Below are positions 1 through 5,819 of a DNA stretch of 11,802 nt, one piece after another. Positions within the stretch are counted from its first letter, which is position 1. The number at the start of each line of letters is the position of its first letter. The translations under genes and the position numbers were made by a program. Under the pieces are notes generated by a model. The model was not told the DNA's origin and searched no databases. It was given only the letters and a program-made list of their open reading frames with translations. The stretch is from SVTX01 sp964526505 (GTDB taxonomy: Bacteria > Bacillota > Clostridia > Oscillospirales > CAG-272): contig CAZGJC010000043.1 in assembly GCA_964526505.1 (NCBI GenBank), positions 1 through 11,802 of the forward strand. Reading direction: 5' to 3'.

Positions 1-150
1 GAGTTTGAGTTTCTTTCTGCTCTATTCTTTGCCTATTCTCGATTGAAAGTTAAAATTGTGCGTACTTTTAATAAAAAAGTTTTATATAGATCGCAACATC
101 GCAAAGATGTTGTTTTTTGTTTATATGATTTTTCGGAGTTGATAATATGA
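1..150 (+). CDS. Possible 3' end of an unrecognised upstream gene (partial)
   Basis: Frame 1 is open from the first base of the window to a TGA at 148-150, while the other two plus-strand frames close within the first 46 bases. The stop overlaps the start codon of the next gene as ATGA, a common sign of translational coupling. The 49 visible residues are rich in Phe and basic residues and end in DFSELII; I do not recognise a family. Against a real gene, a terminator-like hairpin with six T lies inside the frame at 94-118, and a 49-codon open frame can arise by chance in AT-rich DNA. If real, it would be co-translated with the pyrophosphatase-like gene. Confidence 0.3.
   Translation, partial: EFEFLSALFFAYSRLKVKIVRTFNKKVLYRSQHRKDVVFCLYDFSELII
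94..118 (+). terminator. Terminator-like hairpin before the pyrophosphatase-like gene
   Basis: A perfect 7-bp stem (CAACATC, 94-100, with GATGTTG, 106-112) encloses the loop GCAAA and is followed by six T. This is the shape of an intrinsic terminator, though the stem has only three GC pairs. It lies 28 nt before the next start codon and could end transcription of an upstream gene or attenuate the next one. The open frame at 1-150 runs through it, so the two readings compete. Confidence 0.5.
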
Positions 151-518
151 CGTATGAAGAAAGAAAAGAACAAGTAAAGTCGTATCTTGGAAAAATTGTT
201 GATATCGAAATTGATAGACCAATAGGGTATGTACATAAAAAAGAGAAGTATACTTTGATATACCACATAAACTATGGCTATATACCCGGCGTCTTAGGTG
301 GGGATGGCGAGGAACTTGACGTATATTTACTTGGGGTTGATAAGCCGTTAGAAAAATATACTGTGCAAATAATCGGAATAGTTCACAGACACGATGATAT
401 CGAAGACAAACTGGTTGCGGCACCTGTAGGAATGTCTTTTTCTACGGAAGAAATAAGACGTGAAATCGAATTTCAAGAAAAATATTATAATACCGAAATT
501 GAGGTATTAAACGCATAA
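147..518 (+). CDS. Short inorganic pyrophosphatase-like protein (family I)
   Basis: The predicted cytoplasmic protein of 123 residues resembles soluble family I inorganic pyrophosphatases, which hydrolyse PPi to two phosphates with Mg2+. Visible family landmarks are NYGY at 42-45, the acidic motif DGEELD at 53-58 (matching DGDPVD of the E. coli enzyme, so D53 and D58 are likely metal ligands), and DDIEDKLVAAP at 83-93 (D83/D84, D87 and K88 near the E. coli D97, D102 and K104 positions). It is about 50 residues shorter than E. coli Ppa; the N-terminal Lys/Glu substrate-binding segment and part of the C-terminus are missing or shortened. The start is supported by GGAG at 135-138, 8 nt upstream. 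The coding DNA looks more AT-rich than the ATPase genes. Family membership is fairly sure; catalytic activity is not. Confidence 0.8.
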   Translation: MTYEERKEQVKSYLGKIVDIEIDRPIGYVHKKEKYTLIYHINYGYIPGVLGGDGEELDVYLLGVDKPLEKYTVQIIGIVHRHDDIEDKLVAAPVGMSFSTEEIRREIEFQEKYYNTEIEVLNA

Positions 519-522
519 TTTG

Positions 523-543
523 ATATGATATTGAATATCATAT
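523..543. repeat. 21-bp palindrome after the pyrophosphatase-like gene
   Basis: The 10-nt arms ATATGATATT (523-532) and AATATCATAT (534-543) are perfect reverse complements around a single central G. A spacer this short suits a dimeric DNA-binding protein better than an RNA loop, although an RNA hairpin with a larger loop is possible. It begins 5 nt after the stop codon and ends 15 nt before the terminator. The function is unknown. Confidence 0.55.
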
Positions 544-558
544 GATATAGTTATTTCC

Positions 559-585
559 AAAAAGAGCAGGCGACTGCTCTTTTTT
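559..585 (+). terminator. Intrinsic terminator of the pyrophosphatase-like gene
   Basis: AAAAAGAGCAG (559-569) pairs with CTGCTCTTTTT (574-584) across the loop GCGA, with a run of six T ending at 585. It lies 40 nt after the stop codon and separates this transcript from the ATPase operon. The A-tract on the 5' side may let it work in both directions. Confidence 0.88.
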
Positions 586-662
586 GCTTCTTGGATATAA
601 AAAATGAACATTTACTGATTTTATATACAAATTTTTAAATATATAAAAATTCAAAAAAACTC

Positions 663-691
663 TTGAATTTTAGGGAAAGATATGATATACT
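663..691 (+). promoter_or_regulatory. Sigma-A type promoter of the V-type ATPase operon
   Basis: TTGAAT (663-668) and TATACT (686-691) are separated by 17 nt, and TG at 683-684 makes an extended -10. Upstream, 629-660 is almost pure A/T and contains an 8-bp inverted repeat (AATTTTTA at 630-637, TAAAAATT at 644-651), which looks like an UP element. Transcription would begin near 698, giving a leader of about 100 nt. It is the only good promoter seen before the nine ATPase genes. Confidence 0.82.
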
Positions 692-697
692 TTACCA

Positions 698-801
698 TAA
701 GGTATTTTCATAATAGAGGATGCTTTTATAATGTAATCATCTGATTTGAAAGCACAATTGTATGATTTTTATTTTGGGTGATAGAAAGGCAGAATTGGCA
801 A
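698..801 (+). other. 5' leader of the ATPase operon
   Basis: This untranslated leader of about 104 nt holds no strong hairpin and no riboswitch that I can recognise by eye. Weak pairings exist, such as TACC/GGTA at 693-704 across the start site, TGCTTT (721-726) with AAAGCA (749-754), and AATCAT (735-740) with ATGATT (762-767). It also contains a start-stop pair, ATGTAA at 731-736, behind GAGG at 716-719. The regulatory meaning is unknown. Confidence 0.5.
784..789 (+). promoter_or_regulatory. Ribosome binding site that fixes the start of the first ATPase gene
   Basis: GAAAGG at 784-789 lies 12 nt before ATG at 802. The in-frame GTG at 778 is upstream of this site and has no comparable purine run before it, so the ATG is preferred. 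That start also gives the usual N-terminus and length for the family. Confidence 0.65.
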
Positions 802-1122
802 ATGTCAAAAGAAGCGGTAATAAAAATCAGGGAAGCCGAAGAAACCGCACATAACATTGTGAACGATGCATACGAAACATCGAGGAAAATGGTAATTGAT
901 GCAGAAAACAATGCAAAAAGTGAATGTGACGATTTTGAGACCGGTATTAAAGCGGAATACAAGGCAAGTCTTGATGAAGTCAAACGTGAGGTTCAGGAAA
1001 TTATTGACAGAAATAATTTAGAAAATCAAAAAAAATATGCTGAAAGAGAACAAGTTGTTCACGAACGTGTAAAAGACGCAGTGAAGGTCATTTTGCAGGG
1101 GGTTAATTTGGAATGTCAGTAA
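802..1122 (+). CDS. ntpF: V-type ATPase subunit H/G (peripheral stalk)
   Basis: The 106-residue protein is hydrophilic and predicted to be almost entirely helical coiled coil, rich in Glu, Lys, Ala and Asn, with no membrane segment. It matches the archaeal/bacterial AhaH or NtpF type, which pairs with subunit E to form the peripheral stalk holding the A3B3 head against the membrane stator. The N-terminal pattern SKEAVIKIREAEETA is typical. An in-frame GTG at 778 would add eight residues but has a poor ribosome site. Its stop at 1120-1122 overlaps the start of ntpI, so the two are probably translationally coupled. It is the first gene of the operon. Sequence identity in this family is low, so the call rests on length, composition and position as well as similarity. 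Symbol follows E. hirae usage. Confidence 0.88.
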   Translation: MSKEAVIKIREAEETAHNIVNDAYETSRKMVIDAENNAKSECDDFETGIKAEYKASLDEVKREVQEIIDRNNLENQKKYAEREQVVHERVKDAVKVILQGVNLECQ

Positions 1123-3059
1123 GTATAATGAAAAAACTTACCGTGATTTCACCTCTCGGCGAGGAAGATTCTCTAATTCGGCGACTTGTTCGATTACGTT
1201 GTGTGGAAGTAAAGTCGGTATATTCGGATGAATACGGATATTTGCTTGAAACGTACGATTGCGACGAACAAAAAATTTTTACAGAAAAAAAAATCGCCGT
1301 TATTGAAAGAATTATTCCCGAAATGAACAAGCGAACAAAGCGAAAAGGCGGTTTGGGAGATTGCAGGTTACGAGTAAATCGTGATGAATTTATTTCGAGC
1401 GGGCGATACGACACGGCATTGGAAATTGCCGAACGTGCTGACGATGCAATTAAGAAAATTTCAAAGTGCCGAGATGAAATAATCGCCATAGACAATGAGA
1501 TAACATCGCTGAAACCCCTTATAAAATATGATGTTTCGCTTGATTTACAAGGTTCTGAAAAAACGGATTTAACGCTTGGAAATTTACCTGCGGGGACAAA
1601 TTTGGCGAAAATTGAAGAGGCTTTTGGGGAACTTTATGCCGGATTTGAGGTTATTTATGAGGATGCAAGCGGAGTTTTTATTTCGCTTATAACCCACAAA
1701 ACCCATACGGAACAAGCACTTCGCATATTAAACGAGATGGGATTCATCCGTGCCTCATACAAGGGGATAAACGTTACTCCAAAGGAAAAAATAGGTGCAT
1801 TAGAGGGTCAAAAAGAGGCTCTGAGAGGGCAAATAGAGGTACTTGACGGGGAATTAAACGGCTACGCAGAGTATCTCAGCGATATCGAAGTTGTTTGGGA
1901 CATAGAAAAAACCAACTTAGTGATTGTGCAGGGAAAGCAGAATATTGCAAAAACACAAAAATGCACTGTAATTTCCGCTTGGATTCCCGAGCAATGCTGT
2001 CAAAAGGTTGAGGAATCACTGCAAAAGGTTTGCTGTGCGTATGGTTTATACGAGCCACTTGACGGTGAAGAACCGCCCGTACAACTTGTCAACAACAAAT
2101 ATGCAAGCAACTTTGAATGGGTTGTCGGAATGTATTCATATCCCAAATACGGCAGTTTCGACCCGACGTTTATAATGAGCATATTCTACTTTTTTATTTT
2201 CGGTCTTATGTTTGCCGACGTGGGATACGGGCTTTTAATGGTTCTGGGTGGATTTTTGATACCGAAAATTATACACCTTTCGCCGTCGATGAAACGCAGT
2301 TTCAACATGTTCGGATATTGCGGAATATCGGGAATGGCTATGGGCGTATTGTTCGGCGGTTGGTTCGGAGATCTTCCCTATGCCATTATGGAGAATATGA
2401 TGGGAATTTCGAATGCGAAAGAAGCGGTTCCGTTCTTTAACGGAATATGTTTTAATCCCATTGACGACCCCATGAAGTTTTTGGTGGTTTCACTTGTCGC
2501 AGGAGGAGTTCATCTTATTGCCGGAATGGCGGTTAAGTTTGTTCTTCTTTGTAAAGAGGGAAAAATATGGGACGCTATATTTGACATCGGTGCATGGTGG
2601 ATAATCTTTGCGGGAATAGCGGTTTGGGCTTTGGTCGGAACTGTTCCCGGAGGCATTGTTTGCGGAATTGGCGTACTGATTATAATTTGCACGCACGGCA
2701 GGCACGAAAAAAATATTGTTATGAAAATAGGAAAGGGACTATTGGGTCTCTACGACATAACAAGTTACGCATCGGATCTGCTTTCGTATTCGAGAATTTT
2801 GGCTCTCGGTCTTGCGGCGGCGGTTATTGCACAGGTTATAAATCTTATCGGAACGATGGGAGGTTCATCGGTCGGAGGATTTATCGCACTTATCTTTGCG
2901 TTTATCATAGGTCACGGATTAAACCTTGCGATAAACATATTAGGTTCGTTTGTGCATACAAGCCGTTTACAGTATCTTGAATTCTTCAACAAGTTCTACG
3001 AAGACGGAGGAGTTGAGTTTAAATCAATGGAGCCGTCCGAAAAGTACAGTGTAGAGTAA
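1113..3059 (+). CDS. ntpI: V-type ATPase membrane subunit I (a-type stator)
   Basis: This 648-residue protein is of normal family length. Residues 1 to about 350 form the soluble arm that binds the peripheral stalks; the rest holds seven or eight membrane segments from about 353 to 612. The segment PKYGSFDPT (344-352) leading into FADVGYG (368-374) is the conserved entry to the membrane domain. R561 in SYSRILALGL is the expected essential arginine facing the K ring, and R618 in HTSRLQYLEFF fits the second conserved basic residue of the last helix. These make the ion half-channels. The start at 1113 is preceded by AGGGGG (1097-1102) and overlaps the previous gene by 10 nt; MSVSIMKKL is a typical N-terminus. 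Two Cys-Cys pairs (295-296 and 307-308) in the soluble arm are unusual. A 192-nt gap follows. Confidence 0.97.
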   Translation: MSVSIMKKLTVISPLGEEDSLIRRLVRLRCVEVKSVYSDEYGYLLETYDCDEQKIFTEKKIAVIERIIPEMNKRTKRKGGLGDCRLRVNRDEFISSGRYDTALEIAERADDAIKKISKCRDEIIAIDNEITSLKPLIKYDVSLDLQGSEKTDLTLGNLPAGTNLAKIEEAFGELYAGFEVIYEDASGVFISLITHKTHTEQALRILNEMGFIRASYKGINVTPKEKIGALEGQKEALRGQIEVLDGELNGYAEYLSDIEVVWDIEKTNLVIVQGKQNIAKTQKCTVISAWIPEQCCQKVEESLQKVCCAYGLYEPLDGEEPPVQLVNNKYASNFEWVVGMYSYPKYGSFDPTFIMSIFYFFIFGLMFADVGYGLLMVLGGFLIPKIIHLSPSMKRSFNMFGYCGISGMAMGVLFGGWFGDLPYAIMENMMGISNAKEAVPFFNGICFNPIDDPMKFLVVSLVAGGVHLIAGMAVKFVLLCKEGKIWDAIFDIGAWWIIFAGIAVWALVGTVPGGIVCGIGVLIIICTHGRHEKNIVMKIGKGLLGLYDITSYASDLLSYSRILALGLAAAVIAQVINLIGTMGGSSVGGFIALIFAFIIGHGLNLAINILGSFVHTSRLQYLEFFNKFYEDGGVEFKSMEPSEKYSVE

Positions 3060-3109
3060 AGCGGCACATTAAAACGGCGTGAGCAATTCCGCATTTGCGG
3101 CGGTGAGGC

Positions 3110-3171
3110 GACGGTTTATACGTGCAGACATACAAAAAAGTATATTATAGACGGTTTATATCCGTACAAAC
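3110..3171 (+). repeat. Two imperfect direct repeats in the ntpI-ntpK gap
   Basis: The 11-mer GACGGTTTATA occurs at 3110-3120 and 3150-3160, exactly 40 nt apart. Similarity continues as CGTGCAGAC (3121-3129) and, after a 2-nt insertion, CGTACAAAC (3163-3171). Each copy can close a small hairpin with a 7-nt loop: ACG/CGT in the first and ACGG/CCGT in the second. Just upstream, CCGC and GCGG (3089-3092, 3097-3100) form another short stem. No open frame with a convincing start was found here. Confidence 0.6.
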
Positions 3172-3186
3172 GAATTACTGAAAAAA

Positions 3187-3209
3187 TCAAAAAGCGGATG
3201 GCTTTTTGA
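3187..3209 (+). other. 9-bp hairpin upstream of the ntpK ribosome site
   Basis: TCAAAAAGC (3187-3195) pairs perfectly with GCTTTTTGA (3201-3209) around the loop GGATG. The 3' arm contains five T but no T-tract follows, so as a terminator it would be weak. It lies 27 nt before the ntpK ribosome site and could serve as an mRNA processing or stability element, or a partial terminator. The role is inferred only. Confidence 0.55.
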
Positions 3210-3235
3210 GTGAAATTTATAAAATCAAAAATTAT

Positions 3236-3242
3236 AAAGGAG
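3236..3242 (+). promoter_or_regulatory. Strong ribosome binding site of ntpK
   Basis: AAAGGAG at 3236-3242 stands 9 nt before ATG at 3252. It rules out the in-frame GTG at 3210, which would add a basic 14-residue extension and lacks its own site. A strong site suits a ring subunit needed in about ten copies per complex. Confidence 0.88.
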
Positions 3243-3251
3243 CAAAACAAA

Positions 3252-3752
3252 ATGGAAATACTCAGACAAATTTTTACAGGTACAAACATTGCACTTTTGG
3301 GTGCGACACTTGCAGTTGCACTTCCTTGTATGGGCAGTGCGAAAGGTGTAGGTCTCGTAGGTGAGGCGTCAAGCGGTCTTTTGACAGAAGATCCTTCCAA
3401 GTTCGGTAAGGCTTTGGCATTACAGGCTCTTCCTATGACGCAGGGTGTATACGGTCTCGTTGCGGCATTCCTTATTCTTTTCAAAATAGGTCTTTTCGGT
3501 GGATTTGCGGAACTTACTCTTCAACAGGGTGCATACTTCCTTATGGCCGCTCTTCCTTATGCGATAGTCGGTCTTTTCTCCGCTATAAAGCAGGCGAAAG
3601 TTTCCGCATCAGGTATCAACCTCATTGCAAAGCGTGGAGACCAACTCGGTAAGGCTATAACGTCTGCGGCACTTGTTGAAACATATGCGATTTTCGCACT
3701 TCTCATAACACTTCTTATGGTATTTATGTGTCCGTTCACACTCGGTGCTTAA
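3252..3752 (+). CDS. ntpK: V-type ATPase rotor ring subunit K (proteolipid)
   Basis: The 166-residue protein has four membrane helices (about 10-32, 55-80, 92-116 and 134-160) arranged as two fused c-type hairpins, like E. hirae NtpK. It forms the rotor ring that carries ions past subunit I. The essential carboxylate is E143 in LVETYAI. L60, T63 and Q64 in LPMTQG and Q114 in AIKQAKVSASG match the other side-chain ligands described for the Na+ site of NtpK (L61, T64, Q65, Q110, E139). No carboxylate occupies the matching place in helix 2, so there is one ion site per four helices, as in vacuolar-type pumps. Na+ coupling is inferred from these ligands. The gene has a strong ribosome site and follows an unusually long gap after ntpI. 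GSAKGVGLVGEA at 28-39 is also a family signature. Confidence 0.97.
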   Translation: MEILRQIFTGTNIALLGATLAVALPCMGSAKGVGLVGEASSGLLTEDPSKFGKALALQALPMTQGVYGLVAAFLILFKIGLFGGFAELTLQQGAYFLMAALPYAIVGLFSAIKQAKVSASGINLIAKRGDQLGKAITSAALVETYAIFALLITLLMVFMCPFTLGA

Positions 3753-3776
3753 TTCTCTGACGGAGGATAAAAGAGA

Positions 3777-4463
3777 GTGGTAGGACTTGAAAAAATTACT
3801 CAAAAAATAATTGACGACGCACAGGCACGTGCGGACGAAATTATTGCCGACGCACAGAAGAGGTGCGACGAAATTGCCTCTGAGTGTGAGAGAAAAAAGC
3901 AAGCGATAGAAGAAGAGATTGAGACCTCAGCCGTAGCCGAGGGGGAAGAAATCAAGTCAAGAGCAAAATCTTCTATTGCGATGAGTCGCAGAGACAACAA
4001 TTTAAAACTTCGTGCCAATATGCTGGATTATGCGTTTGAGTCAGCCGTTGAGTACATTTTATCGCTCGGCACAGCCGAATACAGGGCAATGATGTCGGGA
4101 ATTATGGCAAAAGTCATTTATGACCGTGTGGCGTCTGAGTCTGAGAGCATACGTCTTTACGGAGAGGATATTTCTCCCGAAAAATACGAAGTTTTGATGA
4201 ACAAAAAAGATTTGGACACAAACGGACGCACTATAATAGACGGTGCAAGAAGAGCGGTTGTCGGACGAGTACCGACAGACGTTCTTGATAAAATAGTTTT
4301 ATCGGAGAAGAGTGTGAATATTGACGGCGGATTTATAATTCGTTGCGGTGACATCGAACTTAACTGTTCGGTCAAAAATCTTGTAGACGGGGTTCGTCCC
4401 TCGCTCGAAAGCAAGGTTTTGGAAATATTATTCCCAAGTGAAACCGCCACAACTCAAAATTGA
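3777..4463 (+). CDS. ntpE: V-type ATPase subunit E (peripheral stalk)
   Basis: The 228-residue protein has a long charged N-terminal coiled coil (about 1-75, with repeated alanine, glutamate and lysine) and a globular C-terminal half that ends in the family motif GGFIIRCGDIELNCSV (184-199). Subunit E pairs with the H/G subunit, and its C-terminal domain grips the top of subunit B. It is slightly longer than the usual 190-205 residues, through a polar tail (SETATTQN). The start is GTG at 3777, chosen because GGAGGA at 3762-3767 sits 9 nt upstream and the coiled coil begins at once; the next in-frame ATG is far inside. The gene starts 24 nt after ntpK and ends 13 nt before ntpC. Confidence 0.95.
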   Translation: MVGLEKITQKIIDDAQARADEIIADAQKRCDEIASECERKKQAIEEEIETSAVAEGEEIKSRAKSSIAMSRRDNNLKLRANMLDYAFESAVEYILSLGTAEYRAMMSGIMAKVIYDRVASESESIRLYGEDISPEKYEVLMNKKDLDTNGRTIIDGARRAVVGRVPTDVLDKIVLSEKSVNIDGGFIIRCGDIELNCSVKNLVDGVRPSLESKVLEILFPSETATTQN

Positions 4464-4476
4464 GTGAGGTGTTTAT

Positions 4477-5484
4477 ATGGCTTCCAAAATAAACACAAAT
4501 GATTATATGTACAGTTCGGCAAGAATAAGAGCGATTGAAAATTCTCTTATCGGAGCCGAAAAAATGCGTACTTTATCCGAAGCTTCGAATTTCGATGATG
4601 CCGTTGGCAAACTTTCGGAATACGGGATTGAGGTTATACACAGAGACGACGGAGAGGTTGACATTGAGGAGACCTTACTGAAAGTTTACACGGACGCATG
4701 CTCGCTTATAGAGTCCATGGTTCCGAACCCCGAAATTTTAAAGTTTCTCCGGTATCCTTATGATTGCAACAATATAAAGGCGTGTATCAAGTGTCACGCA
4801 CGACGGATAGAACCTGACGGAATGTTATATGATTGCGGAACGGTACGTGCCGAATATGCAAAAGGTATAATATCCGGAGAAGTTTCGGAATATCCGGAGA
4901 ATATGAGGCGTGCTGTCGGTGAGGCTATTGAAGTTTATTCAAAGAACAAAAATCCCCAAAGCATAGATCTCATACTTGACAGAGCGTGTTATGCCGACAT
5001 GCTTGACTGTGCCGTTTCTTCAAGGTGTCAACTTGCAATTGAACTTGTAAAAACAAAAATTGATTTTACCAACATTTTGACCTGTGTTCGTCTTTTACGG
5101 ATGAAAATGGGGGAAGTGGGAAAATTATTACTCGAAAATGCCGTTTTATTCGGCGGAGATATCAAACCTGAATTTTATCTCAATGCGTACGACAACGGAG
5201 AAGAATTCTTATGCAGTGAGTTGGCGTTTTCAAAATACGGGAAGTTTATTACGTGCATATGCGAGAATCCGGACAGCCTTTCGGGTGTTGAAAAATATGC
5301 GGACGACGTATATATGGAGATGGCAAGGGAAGCGAAGAAAGTTCAGTTCGGTCCCGAGGTTGCCATAGGATATCTTACGGCACTTGAATATCAGGTAAAG
5401 AATTTAAGAATAATTCTCGACGCGAAGAAAACGGGCAAATCCACGGATGAGACAAATCACAGATTGAGGTACGGTTATGTATAA
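4477..5484 (+). CDS. ntpC: V-type ATPase subunit C (AC39/d type)
   Basis: The 335-residue protein belongs to the AC39 family, a funnel-shaped helical subunit that couples the central shaft (D and F) to the K ring. Supporting motifs are YPYDCNNIKACIK (93-105), matching the family's YDxxNIK signature, and the C-terminal segment from FGPEVAIGYL through KNLRIIL to RLRYGYV (about 292-335), which is diagnostic. The length is normal. It carries about twelve cysteines, a high number for this subunit. The start has GAGGTG (4466-4471) 5 nt upstream. The stop TAA (5482-5484) lies inside the first codons of the next gene, an 8-nt overlap that implies translational coupling. Confidence 0.95.
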   Translation: MASKINTNDYMYSSARIRAIENSLIGAEKMRTLSEASNFDDAVGKLSEYGIEVIHRDDGEVDIEETLLKVYTDACSLIESMVPNPEILKFLRYPYDCNNIKACIKCHARRIEPDGMLYDCGTVRAEYAKGIISGEVSEYPENMRRAVGEAIEVYSKNKNPQSIDLILDRACYADMLDCAVSSRCQLAIELVKTKIDFTNILTCVRLLRMKMGEVGKLLLENAVLFGGDIKPEFYLNAYDNGEEFLCSELAFSKYGKFITCICENPDSLSGVEKYADDVYMEMAREAKKVQFGPEVAIGYLTALEYQVKNLRIILDAKKTGKSTDETNHRLRYGYV

Positions 5485-5797
5485 AATATGTATTGTCGGA
5501 GACAGAGACAGCGTCATAGGGTTTATGGCACTGGGATTTTCCGTGCATGAAGCGGAGGATTCCGACGCCGCACGCAAAGTTTTAAGAGAACTTGCGTCGG
5601 ACGAAGAGAATGCTATAATTTTCATTGTCGAAAATTATGCCTCGGAAATTGAGGACGAAATATCAAAATACAAAGACAAGCCTCTGCCGGCTATAATTCC
5701 TATACCCGGCAAGGACGGAGGTACGGGATACGGTATGTCTAATATTAAGAGTGCGGTTGAACGTGCCGTGGGAACGGATATTCTTTTTAAAGAATAA
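5477..5797 (+). CDS. ntpG: V-type ATPase subunit F (central shaft)
   Basis: This 106-residue protein has the Rossmann-like alternation of subunit F, which binds subunit D in the central rotor shaft. Visible landmarks are KICIVGDRDSVIGFMALG at the N-terminus, a hydrophobic strand AIIFIVEN (46-53), and PIPGKDGGTGYGMSNIKSAVERAVG (75-99, read here as separate motifs PIPG and SNIKSAVERAVG), the family's C-terminal signature. Its length is typical. The ribosome site GAGGT (5466-5470) lies inside ntpC, 6 nt from ATG. The symbol follows E. hirae, where the F homologue is named ntpG; other naming schemes use atpF or ahaF. The gap to ntpA is 22 nt. Confidence 0.94.
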   Translation: MYKICIVGDRDSVIGFMALGFSVHEAEDSDAARKVLRELASDEENAIIFIVENYASEIEDEISKYKDKPLPAIIPIPGKDGGTGYGMSNIKSAVERAVGTDILFKE

Positions 5798-5819
5798 CTT
5801 TTGAAAGGTAAAGAAACAA

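Noticed and set aside
43..72. Possible promoter TTGAAA with a T/A-rich -10 near 67-72
   Set aside because: The -10 is a poor match and AT-rich DNA gives such pairs often; it is not strong enough to annotate.
698..801. Riboswitch in the ATPase leader, for example an ion-sensing class
   Set aside because: Ion-responsive control would fit, but I see only weak pairings and no motif I can match by eye; a covariance-model search would be needed to claim one.
1103..1495. Minus-strand open frame of 130 codons over the start of ntpI
   Set aside because: Antisense to a clear gene, with no promoter, ribosome site or family resemblance.
2117..2440. Plus-strand open frame of 107 codons inside ntpI in another frame
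   Set aside because: It overlaps the conserved membrane domain of subunit I and its translation looks like a frame-shifted shadow, rich in Arg and aromatic residues.
3103..3150. Possible 15-codon peptide starting at GTG 3103 in the ntpI-ntpK gap
   Set aside because: Very short, with no convincing ribosome site, and it runs through the repeat elements.
3210..3251. Alternative GTG start that would lengthen subunit K by 14 residues
   Set aside because: The strong AAAGGAG site lies between this GTG and the ATG at 3252, and the extension is basic and not part of the known family N-terminus.
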